64,000 nucleotides of DNA from assembly GCA_964644675.1 (NCBI GenBank), contig CAZXWK010000007.1, positions 6,222 to 70,221 of the forward strand, read 5' to 3'. The notes below the pieces were generated by a model, which had not been told where the DNA came from, made no database searches, and was given only the letters and a program-made list of their open reading frames with translations. Each line of letters starts with the position of its first letter. Position 1 is the stretch's first letter. This document shows, piece by piece, positions 32,450 to 41,648 of this stretch. Made by a program: the position numbers and the translations under genes. The DNA is from CAZXWK01 sp964644675 (GTDB taxonomy: Bacteria; Actinomycetota; Coriobacteriia; Anaerosomatales; JAAXUF01).

Positions 32450-35400
32450 GGTCGAAAGGCGGCCGCTGCTCAGGCCATCGCTGCCAGTGCTCGCGTGGGC
32501 AGCCGCCGCGCTCTGGGCCGCGCTGAGCGTCGCGGAGGCGGCGGCCTGGCGCGCCTACGCAGGCGGCGGGACCGCAGCCGTTTTGGGCGTCTATGCCGGG
32601 ACGGCCGCGTGCGCGGCGGCTGCGGTCGTGTGCCTGCGTGCGCGGCGGCCCACGGCGGCGCTCGTCGTGCTCGCGCTCGCGTCGGGGCTCGCGCTGGGCG
32701 CGCTGCGATGGGCCGGCTGGAGTGCCGAGACCCGCACGCTCTCCGCCGCAGGCTCGCGCCGGTGGGCGGCCGAGGTGCTCGGCGACGAGACCGCCGGCGC
32801 GTACGGCAGCCGCTCGCAGGTGCGGCTCGAGGGCGGGGGCGTGGTGACGTGCCAGTGGCCCGACGGGCCGGTCCCGCCGATCGGCCGGCGGGTCGAGGTG
32901 CTCGGTAGCGTGAAAGCACCGGCGGCCGACGAATGGGGGAGACGCGACCACCGCGCGGGCGTCGTCGGGAGCCTGCGTGCACGCCAGGTCCGCGACGGCG
33001 GGTGGGCGCACAGCGTGCGGGGGTTGCTCGGCCCTCTACGACTGTGGGCCGTGGGTCGCGTGGCGCTGGTTCGCGGCCCGGGCGGAGACCTGCTCGCGGG
33101 TGTCGTGCTGGGCGACCGCAGGAGGCTTGCAGGCACCACTGCCGAGAACGACTTCAAGACCACCGGACTCACGCACCTTGTTGCGGTGTCGGGAAGCCAC
33201 CTGGTGGTCGTGGCCGCGGTCGCGGGATGGGCGCTCGCGCGTCTGCGGGCGGGACGACGGACCCGTGCGGTGGTCGTGGCATCGATCGTGGGCGGCTACG
33301 TGGTGCTCTCAGGCGTGCAGCCGTCTGCCGTGCGCGCGTGGGTGATGGCGGTCGCTGCGTCGCTCGCGTGGCTGAGCGGCCGCCGGGCCGACGGCGCGTC
33401 CACGCTCGCCGTCGCGGCGGTGGCCGTACTGCTGTGCGCGCCGACGAGCGCCTTCGACCTGGGCTTCCGCCTATCGGTGGCCGCGGTCGCCGGGCTCGTG
33501 CTCTTCGCTCGGCTGGGGGAGGAGTGGATCGGGACGGCCTTGCCGGGCGTGCTCAGGTGGCTCGCCGCGCCCGTGTCGCTCACGCTCGCGGCGACCGTCT
33601 GCACGCTGCCGATGACCGTCTCCACCTTCGGGATGCTGTCGCTCGTCGCTCCGGTCGCGAACCTTGCGGTGGGACCGGTGGTCTCGGCGACTCTGGTCGT
33701 GGGGCTCGGCGGGCTCGCCCTGGCCGCGGTCGTGCCGGCGGTCGGCGCACTCGTGCTCGACGCGGCGGGTGCGCTCGGGGCGTTCTCGGCATCGGTCGCG
33801 GGATGGCTCGCGTCGTGGCCGCATGCGGCGGTGCCGCTCGGTCTGTCGGCGACGGCCGGATCGGCCGTGTGTGCATCGCTTGCCGCCGGCGTGTGGGTCT
33901 GCTGGCCGAGGGCGACGCGCGGGCGTGCCCGGACCTTTGGGGCGTGCGCGTGCGCCGCGGTGTGCGCGCTCGCGATCGGACCGCCCCCCGGGGGTGGGCC
34001 ATCGCTCGAAGTACTGGACGTGGGGCAGGGAGACGCGATCCTCGTGCGCGACGGCGCGCACGCCGTGCTCGTGGACGCAGGGCCGGACCAGCAGTCCATG
34101 CGCGCGGCGCTGGGGCGCGCCGCAGTGCGCGGGCTCGATGCGGTGGTCGTCACGCACCTGCATTCCGACCACTACGGCGGTATCGGCGCACTGCGAGGCC
34201 TTGTTCGGCCCCAGATGGTCTGTGTGCCCGCGGGCTCGTTCGGCAAGCCGTCCGAGGGCATCGACGCGGCCGAGGAGCTCGTCGGCGGCGACGGGATCCG
34301 CGAGCTCGCAGCCGGCGACCGGCTGAGCGCGGGCCGCTGGACGTTGCGCGTGGTCTCGCCGAGCGGCCGCGTGCCGGACGCCGCGACCAACGAGGCGAGC
34401 GTCGTGCTCGATGCCTCGGCGCCGGGATTCCGGGCACTCCTGACGGGCGACGCCGAGAACGACGTGCTCGGGCCGCTGGTCTCGGCGGGGGTGCTCGGCG
34501 ACCTGGACGTGCTCAAGGTCGGGCATCACGGGAGTGCCGGGGCCGTCTCGCCCGAGGTGCTGGGAGTGCTGCGGCCCGAGTGGGCGTTCGTGAGCGTAGG
34601 TGAGGGCAACAGGTTCGGGCATCCGCGTGTATCGACGCTGCGCGAACTCGCCGACGGCGGATCGCGCGTGGTTCGCACCGATCGCCAAGGAGACATAACG
34701 GTGCGCGCGGGCAGCCGAGGCTACCGCGTCTCCGTCAGCCGAAGGATGTCGGTCAGAGAGCGTGGCAGCTTCGCGGCGGCGTGTGCGACACTGTCCCAGT
34801 CCACTCCGCCGCGCTCCGTGCGTGCGGCGACGTCACGGGAGCCCCATGGTCAAAGACCTCTCCGAGTTCAAGCCCGCGTACCTCATCTTCGGCGAGCAGG
34901 AGCTGTTGCTCGAGCAGGCGCTCGACCAGCTCAGGCGCAAAGTCGGGGAGGTGGCGGACCTCGACTTCAACATGGAGACGTTCGACGGCGACAACGCCAA
35001 CGCGAACGACGTGGTCGCCGCGTGCAATACCCTCCCGTTCGCCTCAGAGCGCCGCCTGGTGATCGTGCGCAACGTGGACAAGATCAACAAGGAGGGCACC
35101 GACGCGATCGTCGCCTACCTCGAGAACCCCGCCGAGACAACGATCCTGGCGCTGGTCGGCAAGAAGATCGCGAAGAACACGCGACTCTACAAGTCGGTCG
35201 ACAAGCTGGGCGGGCTCATCGAGCGCGCCGCTCCCAAGCCGTCGGAGTTCCCGCGGCGAGTGCAGGACCTCTTTGCGCGCAAGGGCAAGCAGGTCTCACT
35301 CGAGGGCGCGGAGTTGCTGGTCAACGCGGTCGGACACGACCTTCGCCGGCTCTCTGTCGAGGTCGACAAGGCGGTGGCGTTCACCGCCGAGCGCGATCAG

Positions 35401-36206
35401 GTGACGGTCGAGGATATCGAGCAGGTCACCTCGACCACCGCGAAGGCGAAAGCCTGGGAGCTGGGTACCGTGTTCGCGAACCGCGACTGCGCCGGGTCGC
35501 TGCGGCTGGTCGAGCGGCTCGTGGGCGACGGCGAGTCGGTGTACGGCCTGCACGCGATCGTGCTGCGCAAGCTGCGAGAGCTCATCTCGGCGCGGGCGCT
35601 GCTGGATCGTGGCGCGGGTTCGGCCACGGAACTCGGCCGCGTGCTCGGCCGTCCCGACTGGCAGGTACGCGACCTGCCCCGACAGGCGAGGGGCTTCACG
35701 TCCGAGGAGCTCGTGGACCTGCTGCGCGCGGCCGCCGAAGGCGAGCGGGAAATGAAAACGAGCCGGGATCCCCGGCTCGTCTTCGAACGCTGGATCGTGA
35801 AGTCCTGCGGCTAGGCGGAAACGCCGTTCGCAGCCTTCATGATGCCCGACTTGCGGTTTGCGGCCTGGTTGGCGTGAATGACGCCCTTGCTGGCAGCCTT
35901 GTCGAGCAGGCGCGAGGCCTCGAGGGCCGCGGCCTTGGCGGCATCGGCGTCGCCGGCCTCGATCGCGACGTAGACCTTCTTGGTCGCGGTCTTGAGCGCG
36001 GACTTGACGGCCTTGTTGCGCTGGCGCGCCTTCTCGTTGGTGAGAACGCGCTTCTTCTGGCTCTTGATGTTTGCCACGTACTGATCCTTCCGAAAAGCGA
36101 TGGTGCCCGTCGCAGTGGGATTTGGACGAACCCGAGGAGTCTAGCACACGGCCTCGGGCGGAGCCAAGCCATCTGCAGCGGCCGTCGCTGGCCACAGGCG
36201 CCATGA
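32439..36206 (+). CDS. comEC: ComEC/Rec2 DNA-uptake channel; recognisable part ends near 34750, no in-frame stop until 36206
   Basis: Channel carrying single-stranded DNA across the membrane during transformation. Recognisable residues 1-770 comprise N-terminal membrane helices with a DUF4131-like domain, the Competence domain (about 230-490, with TGLTHLVAVSGSHL), and a metallo-beta-lactamase-like domain from about 525 (VLDVGQGDAILVRDG, THLHSDHYGG, LKVGHHGS). Homology ends near TDRQGDITVRAGSRGYRVS. No stop codon follows: the frame stays open over all of holA and antisense to rpsT, ending at 36206 (1,255 codons). The last 480 or so residues are an Arg/Gly-rich shadow of holA and not a credible domain. 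Only a TAA at 34696-34698 in the +1 frame lies near. Either a stop was lost or a base is missing or added in the data. GTG at 32439 overlaps comEA. Confidence 0.8.
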   Translation: MCAEVERRPLLRPSLPVLAWAAAALWAALSVAEAAAWRAYAGGGTAAVLGVYAGTAACAAAAVVCLRARRPTAALVVLALASGLALGALRWAGWSAETRTLSAAGSRRWAAEVLGDETAGAYGSRSQVRLEGGGVVTCQWPDGPVPPIGRRVEVLGSVKAPAADEWGRRDHRAGVVGSLRARQVRDGGWAHSVRGLLGPLRLWAVGRVALVRGPGGDLLAGVVLGDRRRLAGTTAENDFKTTGLTHLVAVSGSHLVVVAAVAGWALARLRAGRRTRAVVVASIVGGYVVLSGVQPSAVRAWVMAVAASLAWLSGRRADGASTLAVAAVAVLLCAPTSAFDLGFRLSVAAVAGLVLFARLGEEWIGTALPGVLRWLAAPVSLTLAATVCTLPMTVSTFGMLSLVAPVANLAVGPVVSATLVVGLGGLALAAVVPAVGALVLDAAGALGAFSASVAGWLASWPHAAVPLGLSATAGSAVCASLAAGVWVCWPRATRGRARTFGACACAAVCALAIGPPPGGGPSLEVLDVGQGDAILVRDGAHAVLVDAGPDQQSMRAALGRAAVRGLDAVVVTHLHSDHYGGIGALRGLVRPQMVCVPAGSFGKPSEGIDAAEELVGGDGIRELAAGDRLSAGRWTLRVVSPSGRVPDAATNEASVVLDASAPGFRALLTGDAENDVLGPLVSAGVLGDLDVLKVGHHGSAGAVSPEVLGVLRPEWAFVSVGEGNRFGHPRVSTLRELADGGSRVVRTDRQGDITVRAGSRGYRVSVSRRMSVRERGSFAAACATLSQSTPPRSVRAATSREPHGQRPLRVQARVPHLRRAGAVARAGARPAQAQSRGGGGPRLQHGDVRRRQRQRERRGRRVQYPPVRLRAPPGDRAQRGQDQQGGHRRDRRLPREPRRDNDPGAGRQEDREEHATLQVGRQAGRAHRARRSQAVGVPAASAGPLCAQGQAGLTRGRGVAGQRGRTRPSPALCRGRQGGGVHRRARSGDGRGYRAGHLDHREGESLGAGYRVREPRLRRVAAAGRAARGRRRVGVRPARDRAAQAARAHLGAGAAGSWRGFGHGTRPRARPSRLAGTRPAPTGEGLHVRGARGPAARGRRRRAGNENEPGSPARLRTLDREVLRLGGNAVRSLHDARLAVCGLVGVNDALAGSLVEQARGLEGRGLGGIGVAGLDRDVDLLGRGLERGLDGLVALARLLVGENALLLALDVCHVLILPKSDGARRSGIWTNPRSLAHGLGRSQAICSGRRWPQAP
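34846..35814 (+). CDS. holA: DNA polymerase III delta subunit
   Basis: A 322-residue clamp-loader subunit that opens the sliding clamp. It begins LSEFKPAYLIFGEQELLLEQ, the HolA N-terminal fold, and has the AAA+-like region RLVIVRNVDKI followed by a C-terminal helical collar (about 215-322). The ATG at 34846 has GGGAG a few bases upstream. The open frame extends upstream to the TAA at 34698, but that part has no homology. It overlaps the unterminated comEC frame entirely. Its TAG stop (35812-35814) shares a CTAG with the rpsT stop on the other strand, and its coding end contains the rpsT terminator. The comEA-comEC-holA-rpsT order is common in bacteria. Confidence 0.93.
   Translation: MVKDLSEFKPAYLIFGEQELLLEQALDQLRRKVGEVADLDFNMETFDGDNANANDVVAACNTLPFASERRLVIVRNVDKINKEGTDAIVAYLENPAETTILALVGKKIAKNTRLYKSVDKLGGLIERAAPKPSEFPRRVQDLFARKGKQVSLEGAELLVNAVGHDLRRLSVEVDKAVAFTAERDQVTVEDIEQVTSTTAKAKAWELGTVFANRDCAGSLRLVERLVGDGESVYGLHAIVLRKLRELISARALLDRGAGSATELGRVLGRPDWQVRDLPRQARGFTSEELVDLLRAAAEGEREMKTSRDPRLVFERWIVKSCG
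35758..35780 (-). terminator. rho-independent terminator of rpsT, inside the 3' end of holA
   Basis: ACGAGCCGGG (35758-35767) and CCCGGCTCGT (35771-35780) form a perfect ten-base stem with a three-base loop. Read on the minus strand the stem is followed by TTTTCATTT, the best U-tract in the window, 31 bases beyond the rpsT stop. On the plus strand the same bases are codons of holA. Confidence 0.8.
35811..36077 (-). CDS. rpsT: 30S ribosomal protein S20
   Basis: An 88-residue S20 (ANIKSQKKRVLTNEKARQRN at the N-terminus, helical and Lys/Ala-rich throughout) binding the 5' domain of 16S rRNA. It starts with GTG at 36077; GGAAGGA lies seven bases upstream. S20 genes often use a weak start codon that allows autoregulation, which fits here. 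Transcribed convergently to holA, sharing CTAG at the two stops. Promoter and terminator are both identifiable. Confidence 0.97.
   Translation of the reverse strand: MANIKSQKKRVLTNEKARQRNKAVKSALKTATKKVYVAIEAGDADAAKAAALEASRLLDKAASKGVIHANQAANRKSGIMKAANGVSA
36138..36167 (-). promoter_or_regulatory. promoter of rpsT
   Basis: On the minus strand TTGGCT (36167-36162) and TAGACT (36143-36138) are separated by 18 bases, giving a leader of about 55 bases before the GTG at 36077. The 36078-36290 gap holds this promoter; I found no clear promoter for the plus-strand gene at 36291. Confidence 0.6.
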
Positions 36207-36290
36207 ACGCCCGGGCGGAATCGTCGGCCGAGTGAACACGTGACGACTTGGGAACGAGGAAGGAACGGCAACCGTCAACAGGGGGTCATC

Positions 36291-37049
36291 ATGAGTGTCG
36301 TAGACGACGTCAAGGAGTTGTATCCGCGCCTGATCGAGGGCGACGCCGGGGTCGTGCGGGCCTTCGCGTACAAGGCGACGATCGACGCCCCGCTCAGCGG
36401 CAAGCAGCTCCCTCCCGAGTTCGTGAGCGAGACGCGGGCATGGCTCGACCACCACCGGGCCAGCGTCCAGGACATCCACACGACGGTGACCCCCGATCGC
36501 GTGGTGCACGAGCTGCTGCTCGGTCTCGACATCGACGGCGAGCGGCACGAGTTGCCGGTGATGATCGTCGCCGACGTCATGGACGACACGATCCGCGACC
36601 TGCGCATCTATCACAGCACGTGGCCGCTGTACGGGAAGCACAGCCTCCGCCACCCGGTGATGCACTACTCCCTGCGCGAGAAGCCGGCCGAGCCGGTGGG
36701 GACGTATCACAAGGCGCTCACCAAGGGCGATGCAGACGCCGCGGACGGTGTCTTCGAGCCGGACGGGTCGGTGCGCGAGCCGGCAGGCGGGGAGTTCACG
36801 CACGCGGGAGCGGAACGCACGGCCTGGTACCGGCGCATCCTCGCCGACGGCCCCATCGCGCTGCACCTGGGCACGATCACGGACGACGGCGAGACCGTCG
36901 TCTACGAGTACGTCGTGGACAAGTGGGGCAGCGAGCGCATCACGCCGCAGTCGGGCGCGGCCGCGTACCAGCGCGGTGCGAGCGGCAAGCTCGTCTCGGC
37001 GAGGATCTACGACGACGTGGAACCGCCGGCGGCGATCGCCGGGGAGTAG
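36291..37049 (+). CDS. tandem NTF2/SnoaL-like domain protein, function unknown
   Basis: A 252-residue soluble protein built of two similar-sized halves. The first (about 1-125) starts with a helix (DDVKELYPRLIEGD), followed by beta strands (VVHELLLGLDI, PVMIVADVMDDTIRDLRIYHS). The second (about 125-245) has the classical SnoaL/NTF2 pattern: a helix (YHKALTKGDADAADGVFEPDGSV), a WYRRIL helix and strands ending in LVSARIYDDVEPP. Such folds are small-molecule-binding or isomerase/dehydratase pockets; no catalytic residues can be assigned. ATG at 36291 with GGGGG five bases upstream is preferred to an in-frame start at 36240. It stands between rpsT (divergent) and lepA. Confidence 0.75.
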   Translation: MSVVDDVKELYPRLIEGDAGVVRAFAYKATIDAPLSGKQLPPEFVSETRAWLDHHRASVQDIHTTVTPDRVVHELLLGLDIDGERHELPVMIVADVMDDTIRDLRIYHSTWPLYGKHSLRHPVMHYSLREKPAEPVGTYHKALTKGDADAADGVFEPDGSVREPAGGEFTHAGAERTAWYRRILADGPIALHLGTITDDGETVVYEYVVDKWGSERITPQSGAAAYQRGASGKLVSARIYDDVEPPAAIAGE

Positions 37050-37092
37050 CACTTCGCGGCGCGCCGGCTTCGCGGCGGCCGCGCGACCCTGC

Positions 37093-37098
37093 TACACT
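37093..37098 (+). promoter_or_regulatory. -10 element directly upstream of lepA, probable leaderless start
   Basis: TACACT ends nine bases before the lepA ATG (37108), which puts the expected transcription start on or next to the initiation codon. No ribosome-binding purine run occurs between. The -35 region (TTCGCG, 18-base spacer) is weak. Confidence 0.45.
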
Positions 37099-37107
37099 AC
37101 CTCGGCT

Positions 37108-38910
<1,803 letters not shown>

Positions 38911-38940
38911 CCCGGCGTCTCGCCGAGGCGTGAGCGCGCC

Positions 38941-39936
38941 ATGAACCCTCTCGCCGAGATACTCGCGCGCAACAACGTCGTGCTCGGTCCCATGGCCGGC
39001 ATCACCGAGGCGCCCTTCCGCGGCATCTGCAAGCGCATGGGCGCCGGCCTCACCTACACCGAGATGATCAGCGCGACCGGGCTGCACTTCAACCCGGACT
39101 CCGAGGTCGCGCGCTCGCTCCTCACCTTCGATCCGGCCGAGGTGCCGTGCGCGGTACAGGTCTTCGGCGCGGACCCTGACCGCATGGCCGTGCAGTCCGC
39201 TCGCATCGTCGAGCTGCACGGCGAGCGCGTCGCCGCGATCGACGTCAACATGGGCTGCCCGGTCACCAAGGTGGTCGCGAAGGGCGAGGGGAGCGCGCTC
39301 ATGCGCGAGCCCGAGCTCGCCGCGGCGATCGTCTCGGCCGTTACGCAGTCCGTGTATCCGACGCCCGTCACCGTGAAGATCCGCAGCGGCTGGGAGGCCG
39401 ACGGCATCAACGCGCCCGAGTTCGCGAAGGCGATGGAGGCGGCTGGCGCTTCGGCGGTCGCGGTCCACGGCCGTACGCGCGGCCAGTTCTACAAGGGCCG
39501 GGCCGACTGGGACGTGATCGCGCAGGTCAAGCAGGCCGTCTCGGTCCCGGTCATCGGCAGCGGCGACGTCTTCAGTGCTGACGACGCGCTCGCGATGCTC
39601 GAGCGCACCGGCGTCGACGCCGTCATGGTCGCCCGCGGGGCGCAGGGCAACCCGTGGATCTTCCGAGAAGCCCGCGCGCTCATCGACCGCGGCGAGCGCG
39701 TGGCGCCGCCGACGCCGTTCGAGCGCATCGACATGGCGCGCGAACACGCCGCCGCGCTCCTCGAGTTCGGCGGCGAGCGGTCGTTCGTGCGCATGCGCAA
39801 GCATGTCGCGTGGTACATCGCCGAGATGCCCGGCGCGACCTTCGTACGCACGCGCGCCAACCACGCGGGCAGCTACGCCGAGCTCGACGAGCTGCTGCGC
39901 GAGTACCGCGACTACCTCGAGGAGCGGCTCGCATGA
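38941..39936 (+). CDS. dusB: tRNA-dihydrouridine synthase B
   Basis: A 331-residue FMN-dependent TIM-barrel enzyme reducing uridines in tRNA. GPMAGITEAPFR is the FMN-binding N-terminus, NMGCPVTKV contains the catalytic Cys106, and GSGDVFSADDA with ARGAQGNPWIF bind the flavin phosphate. Its stop overlaps the hemW ATG (ATGA), indicating coupled translation. Confidence 0.95.
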   Translation: MNPLAEILARNNVVLGPMAGITEAPFRGICKRMGAGLTYTEMISATGLHFNPDSEVARSLLTFDPAEVPCAVQVFGADPDRMAVQSARIVELHGERVAAIDVNMGCPVTKVVAKGEGSALMREPELAAAIVSAVTQSVYPTPVTVKIRSGWEADGINAPEFAKAMEAAGASAVAVHGRTRGQFYKGRADWDVIAQVKQAVSVPVIGSGDVFSADDALAMLERTGVDAVMVARGAQGNPWIFREARALIDRGERVAPPTPFERIDMAREHAAALLEFGGERSFVRMRKHVAWYIAEMPGATFVRTRANHAGSYAELDELLREYRDYLEERLA

Positions 39937-41147
39937 GCGACTTCGACGCCGCGCTCGAGTCGATCCTGGGGCCGCAGCTGCCCGCGCACCTCTACGTCCA
40001 CGTGCCGTTCTGCGCGTCGAAGTGCGCGTACTGCGACTTCGCCTCGGTCGCCGGAGCCGATGACGCCCTGGTCGAGGCGGTGTTCGCGGGCATCCGCACT
40101 CAGCTCTCGCACTGGTCGCGGAGCGGGCTCGAGGGCGTGCTCGACACCATCTACGTGGGCGGCGGCACGCCCACCCTCGCCGCCGAGCAGGTCGCCGAGC
40201 TGCTGAGCTGGGTGCGGCGTCACTTCGTCGTCCACCCCGCCGCCGAGATCACCGTCGAGGCGAACCCGGACTCGCTCGACGCGCGCGTCGTCGCACTGCT
40301 CGCCGAGGCGGGCGCCACGCGGATCAGCGTCGGCGTCCAGAGCTTCGACGACACCGTCCTGCGGATGCTCGGGCGCCGGCACGACGCGGCCAGTGCGCTT
40401 CGGGCAGCCCTCGCGGTGGTCGACGGTGGGCTCGACCTCTCGGTGGATCTGATCTGCGGGGTGCCGGAGCAGACGATCACGTCGTGGTCGGAGACGCTCG
40501 AGCGCGCGGCGGCGACCGGTGCGCATCACGCGTCGGTCTACCCGCTCTCGATCGAGGAGGGCACTCCGTTCGACGCCGCGATCGGCGCCGGGCTGGTCGC
40601 CGAGCCGGACCCCGACGTCGCCGCCGAGATGATGGTCCTCGCCGAGGAGTCGCTCGGCTATCACGCGCTGGGGCGCTACGAGGTCGCGAACTACGCCGAG
40701 GACCGCGCGCACGAATCGCGCCACAACACCGCGTACTGGACGGGCCGTTCGTACCTGGGCGTCGGCCCGGGTGCGCACGGGATGCTCGACGCCCCGACCG
40801 CGCTCGCGGCGGGCATCGTGCGCGAGCTCGGGCCCGAGCTCGCCCGCGTCCGCTACGCGAACGCCGCATCGATCGAGGACTGGCTCGTGGTGCAGGGCGA
40901 CACGGCCGAGACGCTGACCGCCGAGGAGGCGGCGCGCGAGGACGTGATGCTCGGCATGCGGCTCACGCGCGGCGTGCCCGCCGGGCAGGTGGCTGCCGCC
41001 GGACTCACCCGCACGCTTGAATCGCTGGCGGCCGACGGGCTCGTGACGCTCGCGGGCGAGGATGCGGCCGCGCGGTGGTGCACGACGCGGCGCGGGTGGC
41101 TGCTCGGCAACGAGGTCTTCGGGCGGATCTGGTCGGCGGGGGAGTAG
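39933..41147 (+). CDS. hemW: radical SAM heme chaperone HemW-like protein
   Basis: A 404-residue protein related to coproporphyrinogen III oxidase HemN but of the HemW type. The cluster-binding motif is CASKCAYC (Cys27, Cys31, Cys34), as in HemW, lacking the extra HemN cysteine. GVQSFDDTVLRMLGRRH and the C-terminal HemN_C domain follow. HemW binds heme and is thought to deliver it to respiratory enzymes. It sits 496 bases upstream of hrcA, a position seen in many Gram-positives. Confidence 0.94.
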   Translation: MSDFDAALESILGPQLPAHLYVHVPFCASKCAYCDFASVAGADDALVEAVFAGIRTQLSHWSRSGLEGVLDTIYVGGGTPTLAAEQVAELLSWVRRHFVVHPAAEITVEANPDSLDARVVALLAEAGATRISVGVQSFDDTVLRMLGRRHDAASALRAALAVVDGGLDLSVDLICGVPEQTITSWSETLERAAATGAHHASVYPLSIEEGTPFDAAIGAGLVAEPDPDVAAEMMVLAEESLGYHALGRYEVANYAEDRAHESRHNTAYWTGRSYLGVGPGAHGMLDAPTALAAGIVRELGPELARVRYANAASIEDWLVVQGDTAETLTAEEAAREDVMLGMRLTRGVPAGQVAAAGLTRTLESLAADGLVTLAGEDAAARWCTTRRGWLLGNEVFGRIWSAGE

Positions 41148-41160
41148 GCTGCGGCGGCTG

Positions 41161-41484
41161 TCAGGCGTCGTCGCTCGGCGCGCCCGCGCCGGCGTCGGTG
41201 CCGCCGCTCGGCGCGCCCGCGTCGCTCGGCGGCTCGAGGAACCCTTCTCGGCACTCCTCGGGCTCCTTGGGCGGGCGCGTGTACCACAGCAACCAGCCGC
41301 CGATGCCACCGAAGAACAGCGTGAGCGCACTGAGGATCTCAACATCGGCGAAGAGAAGGCCGGCGCCGAACCGGAACCGTTCGATGATCGCGGTGAGCGC
41401 GAGGTAGAGCAGAACCAGTCCCAGGCCGGAGAAGACCCAGCCTACGGCGCGCAAGCAGCCCTTCATGCCCGGTTTGTCGCTCAT
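41161..41484 (-). CDS. small two-helix membrane protein of unknown function
   Basis: A 107-residue protein with two membrane segments (about 13-34 AVGWVFSGLGLVLLYL and 43-68 ILSALTLFFGGIGGWLLWY) and an Asp/Ala/Gly-rich hydrophilic tail (about 85-107). No family recognised. The ATG at 41484 (MSDKPGMKG) is chosen over in-frame codons upstream, which overlap the hrcA promoter region. A -10-like TACGAT lies six bases before the ATG and there is no ribosome-binding site, so a leaderless transcript is likely. It converges on hemW, 13 bases apart, and is divergent from hrcA. Probably a real gene by composition, but not certain. Confidence 0.65.
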   Translation of the reverse strand: MSDKPGMKGCLRAVGWVFSGLGLVLLYLALTAIIERFRFGAGLLFADVEILSALTLFFGGIGGWLLWYTRPPKEPEECREGFLEPPSDAGAPSGGTDAGAGAPSDDA

Positions 41485-41490
41485 GGGAGC

Positions 41491-41496
41491 ATCGTA
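41491..41496 (-). promoter_or_regulatory. -10 element for the small membrane protein gene
   Basis: On the minus strand TACGAT ends six bases before the ATG at 41484, predicting transcription from the start codon itself. No good -35 was found. Confidence 0.35.
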
Positions 41497-41532
41497 CCCG
41501 AGCCGCGGGGTTCTCGGCAGGTAGGCACGCAT

Positions 41533-41561
41533 TTCGCACGATGCTGGCACTCGCTATACTT
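41533..41561 (+). promoter_or_regulatory. promoter of hrcA-dnaJ
   Basis: TTCGCA (41533-41538, 4 of 6) and TATACT (41556-41561, 4 of 6) are separated by 17 bases. The -10 lies in the CIRCE spacer. Confidence 0.65.
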
Positions 41562-41570
41562 GAGTGCCAG
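41544..41570. promoter_or_regulatory. CIRCE operator, HrcA-binding site
   Basis: CTGGCACTC, nine bases, GAGTGCCAG is a perfect inverted repeat matching the CIRCE consensus (TTAGCACTC-N9-GAGTGCTAA) apart from the outer bases. The spacer holds the -10 hexamer, so HrcA bound here would block RNA polymerase. Confidence 0.93.
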
Positions 41571-41648
41571 CTACGCAGATTCCGCGCGGCGGACGATGGG
41601 ACCGGCAGGATTCGGACGAGCATCGGACGCGGCGCGACGGGAGGGACC

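Noticed and set aside
34760..36206. C-terminal extension of ComEC as a new domain
   Set aside because: Its residues come from the +2 reading of holA and the complement of rpsT, with Arg/Gly-rich composition typical of shadows. Treated as a missing stop, not as a domain.
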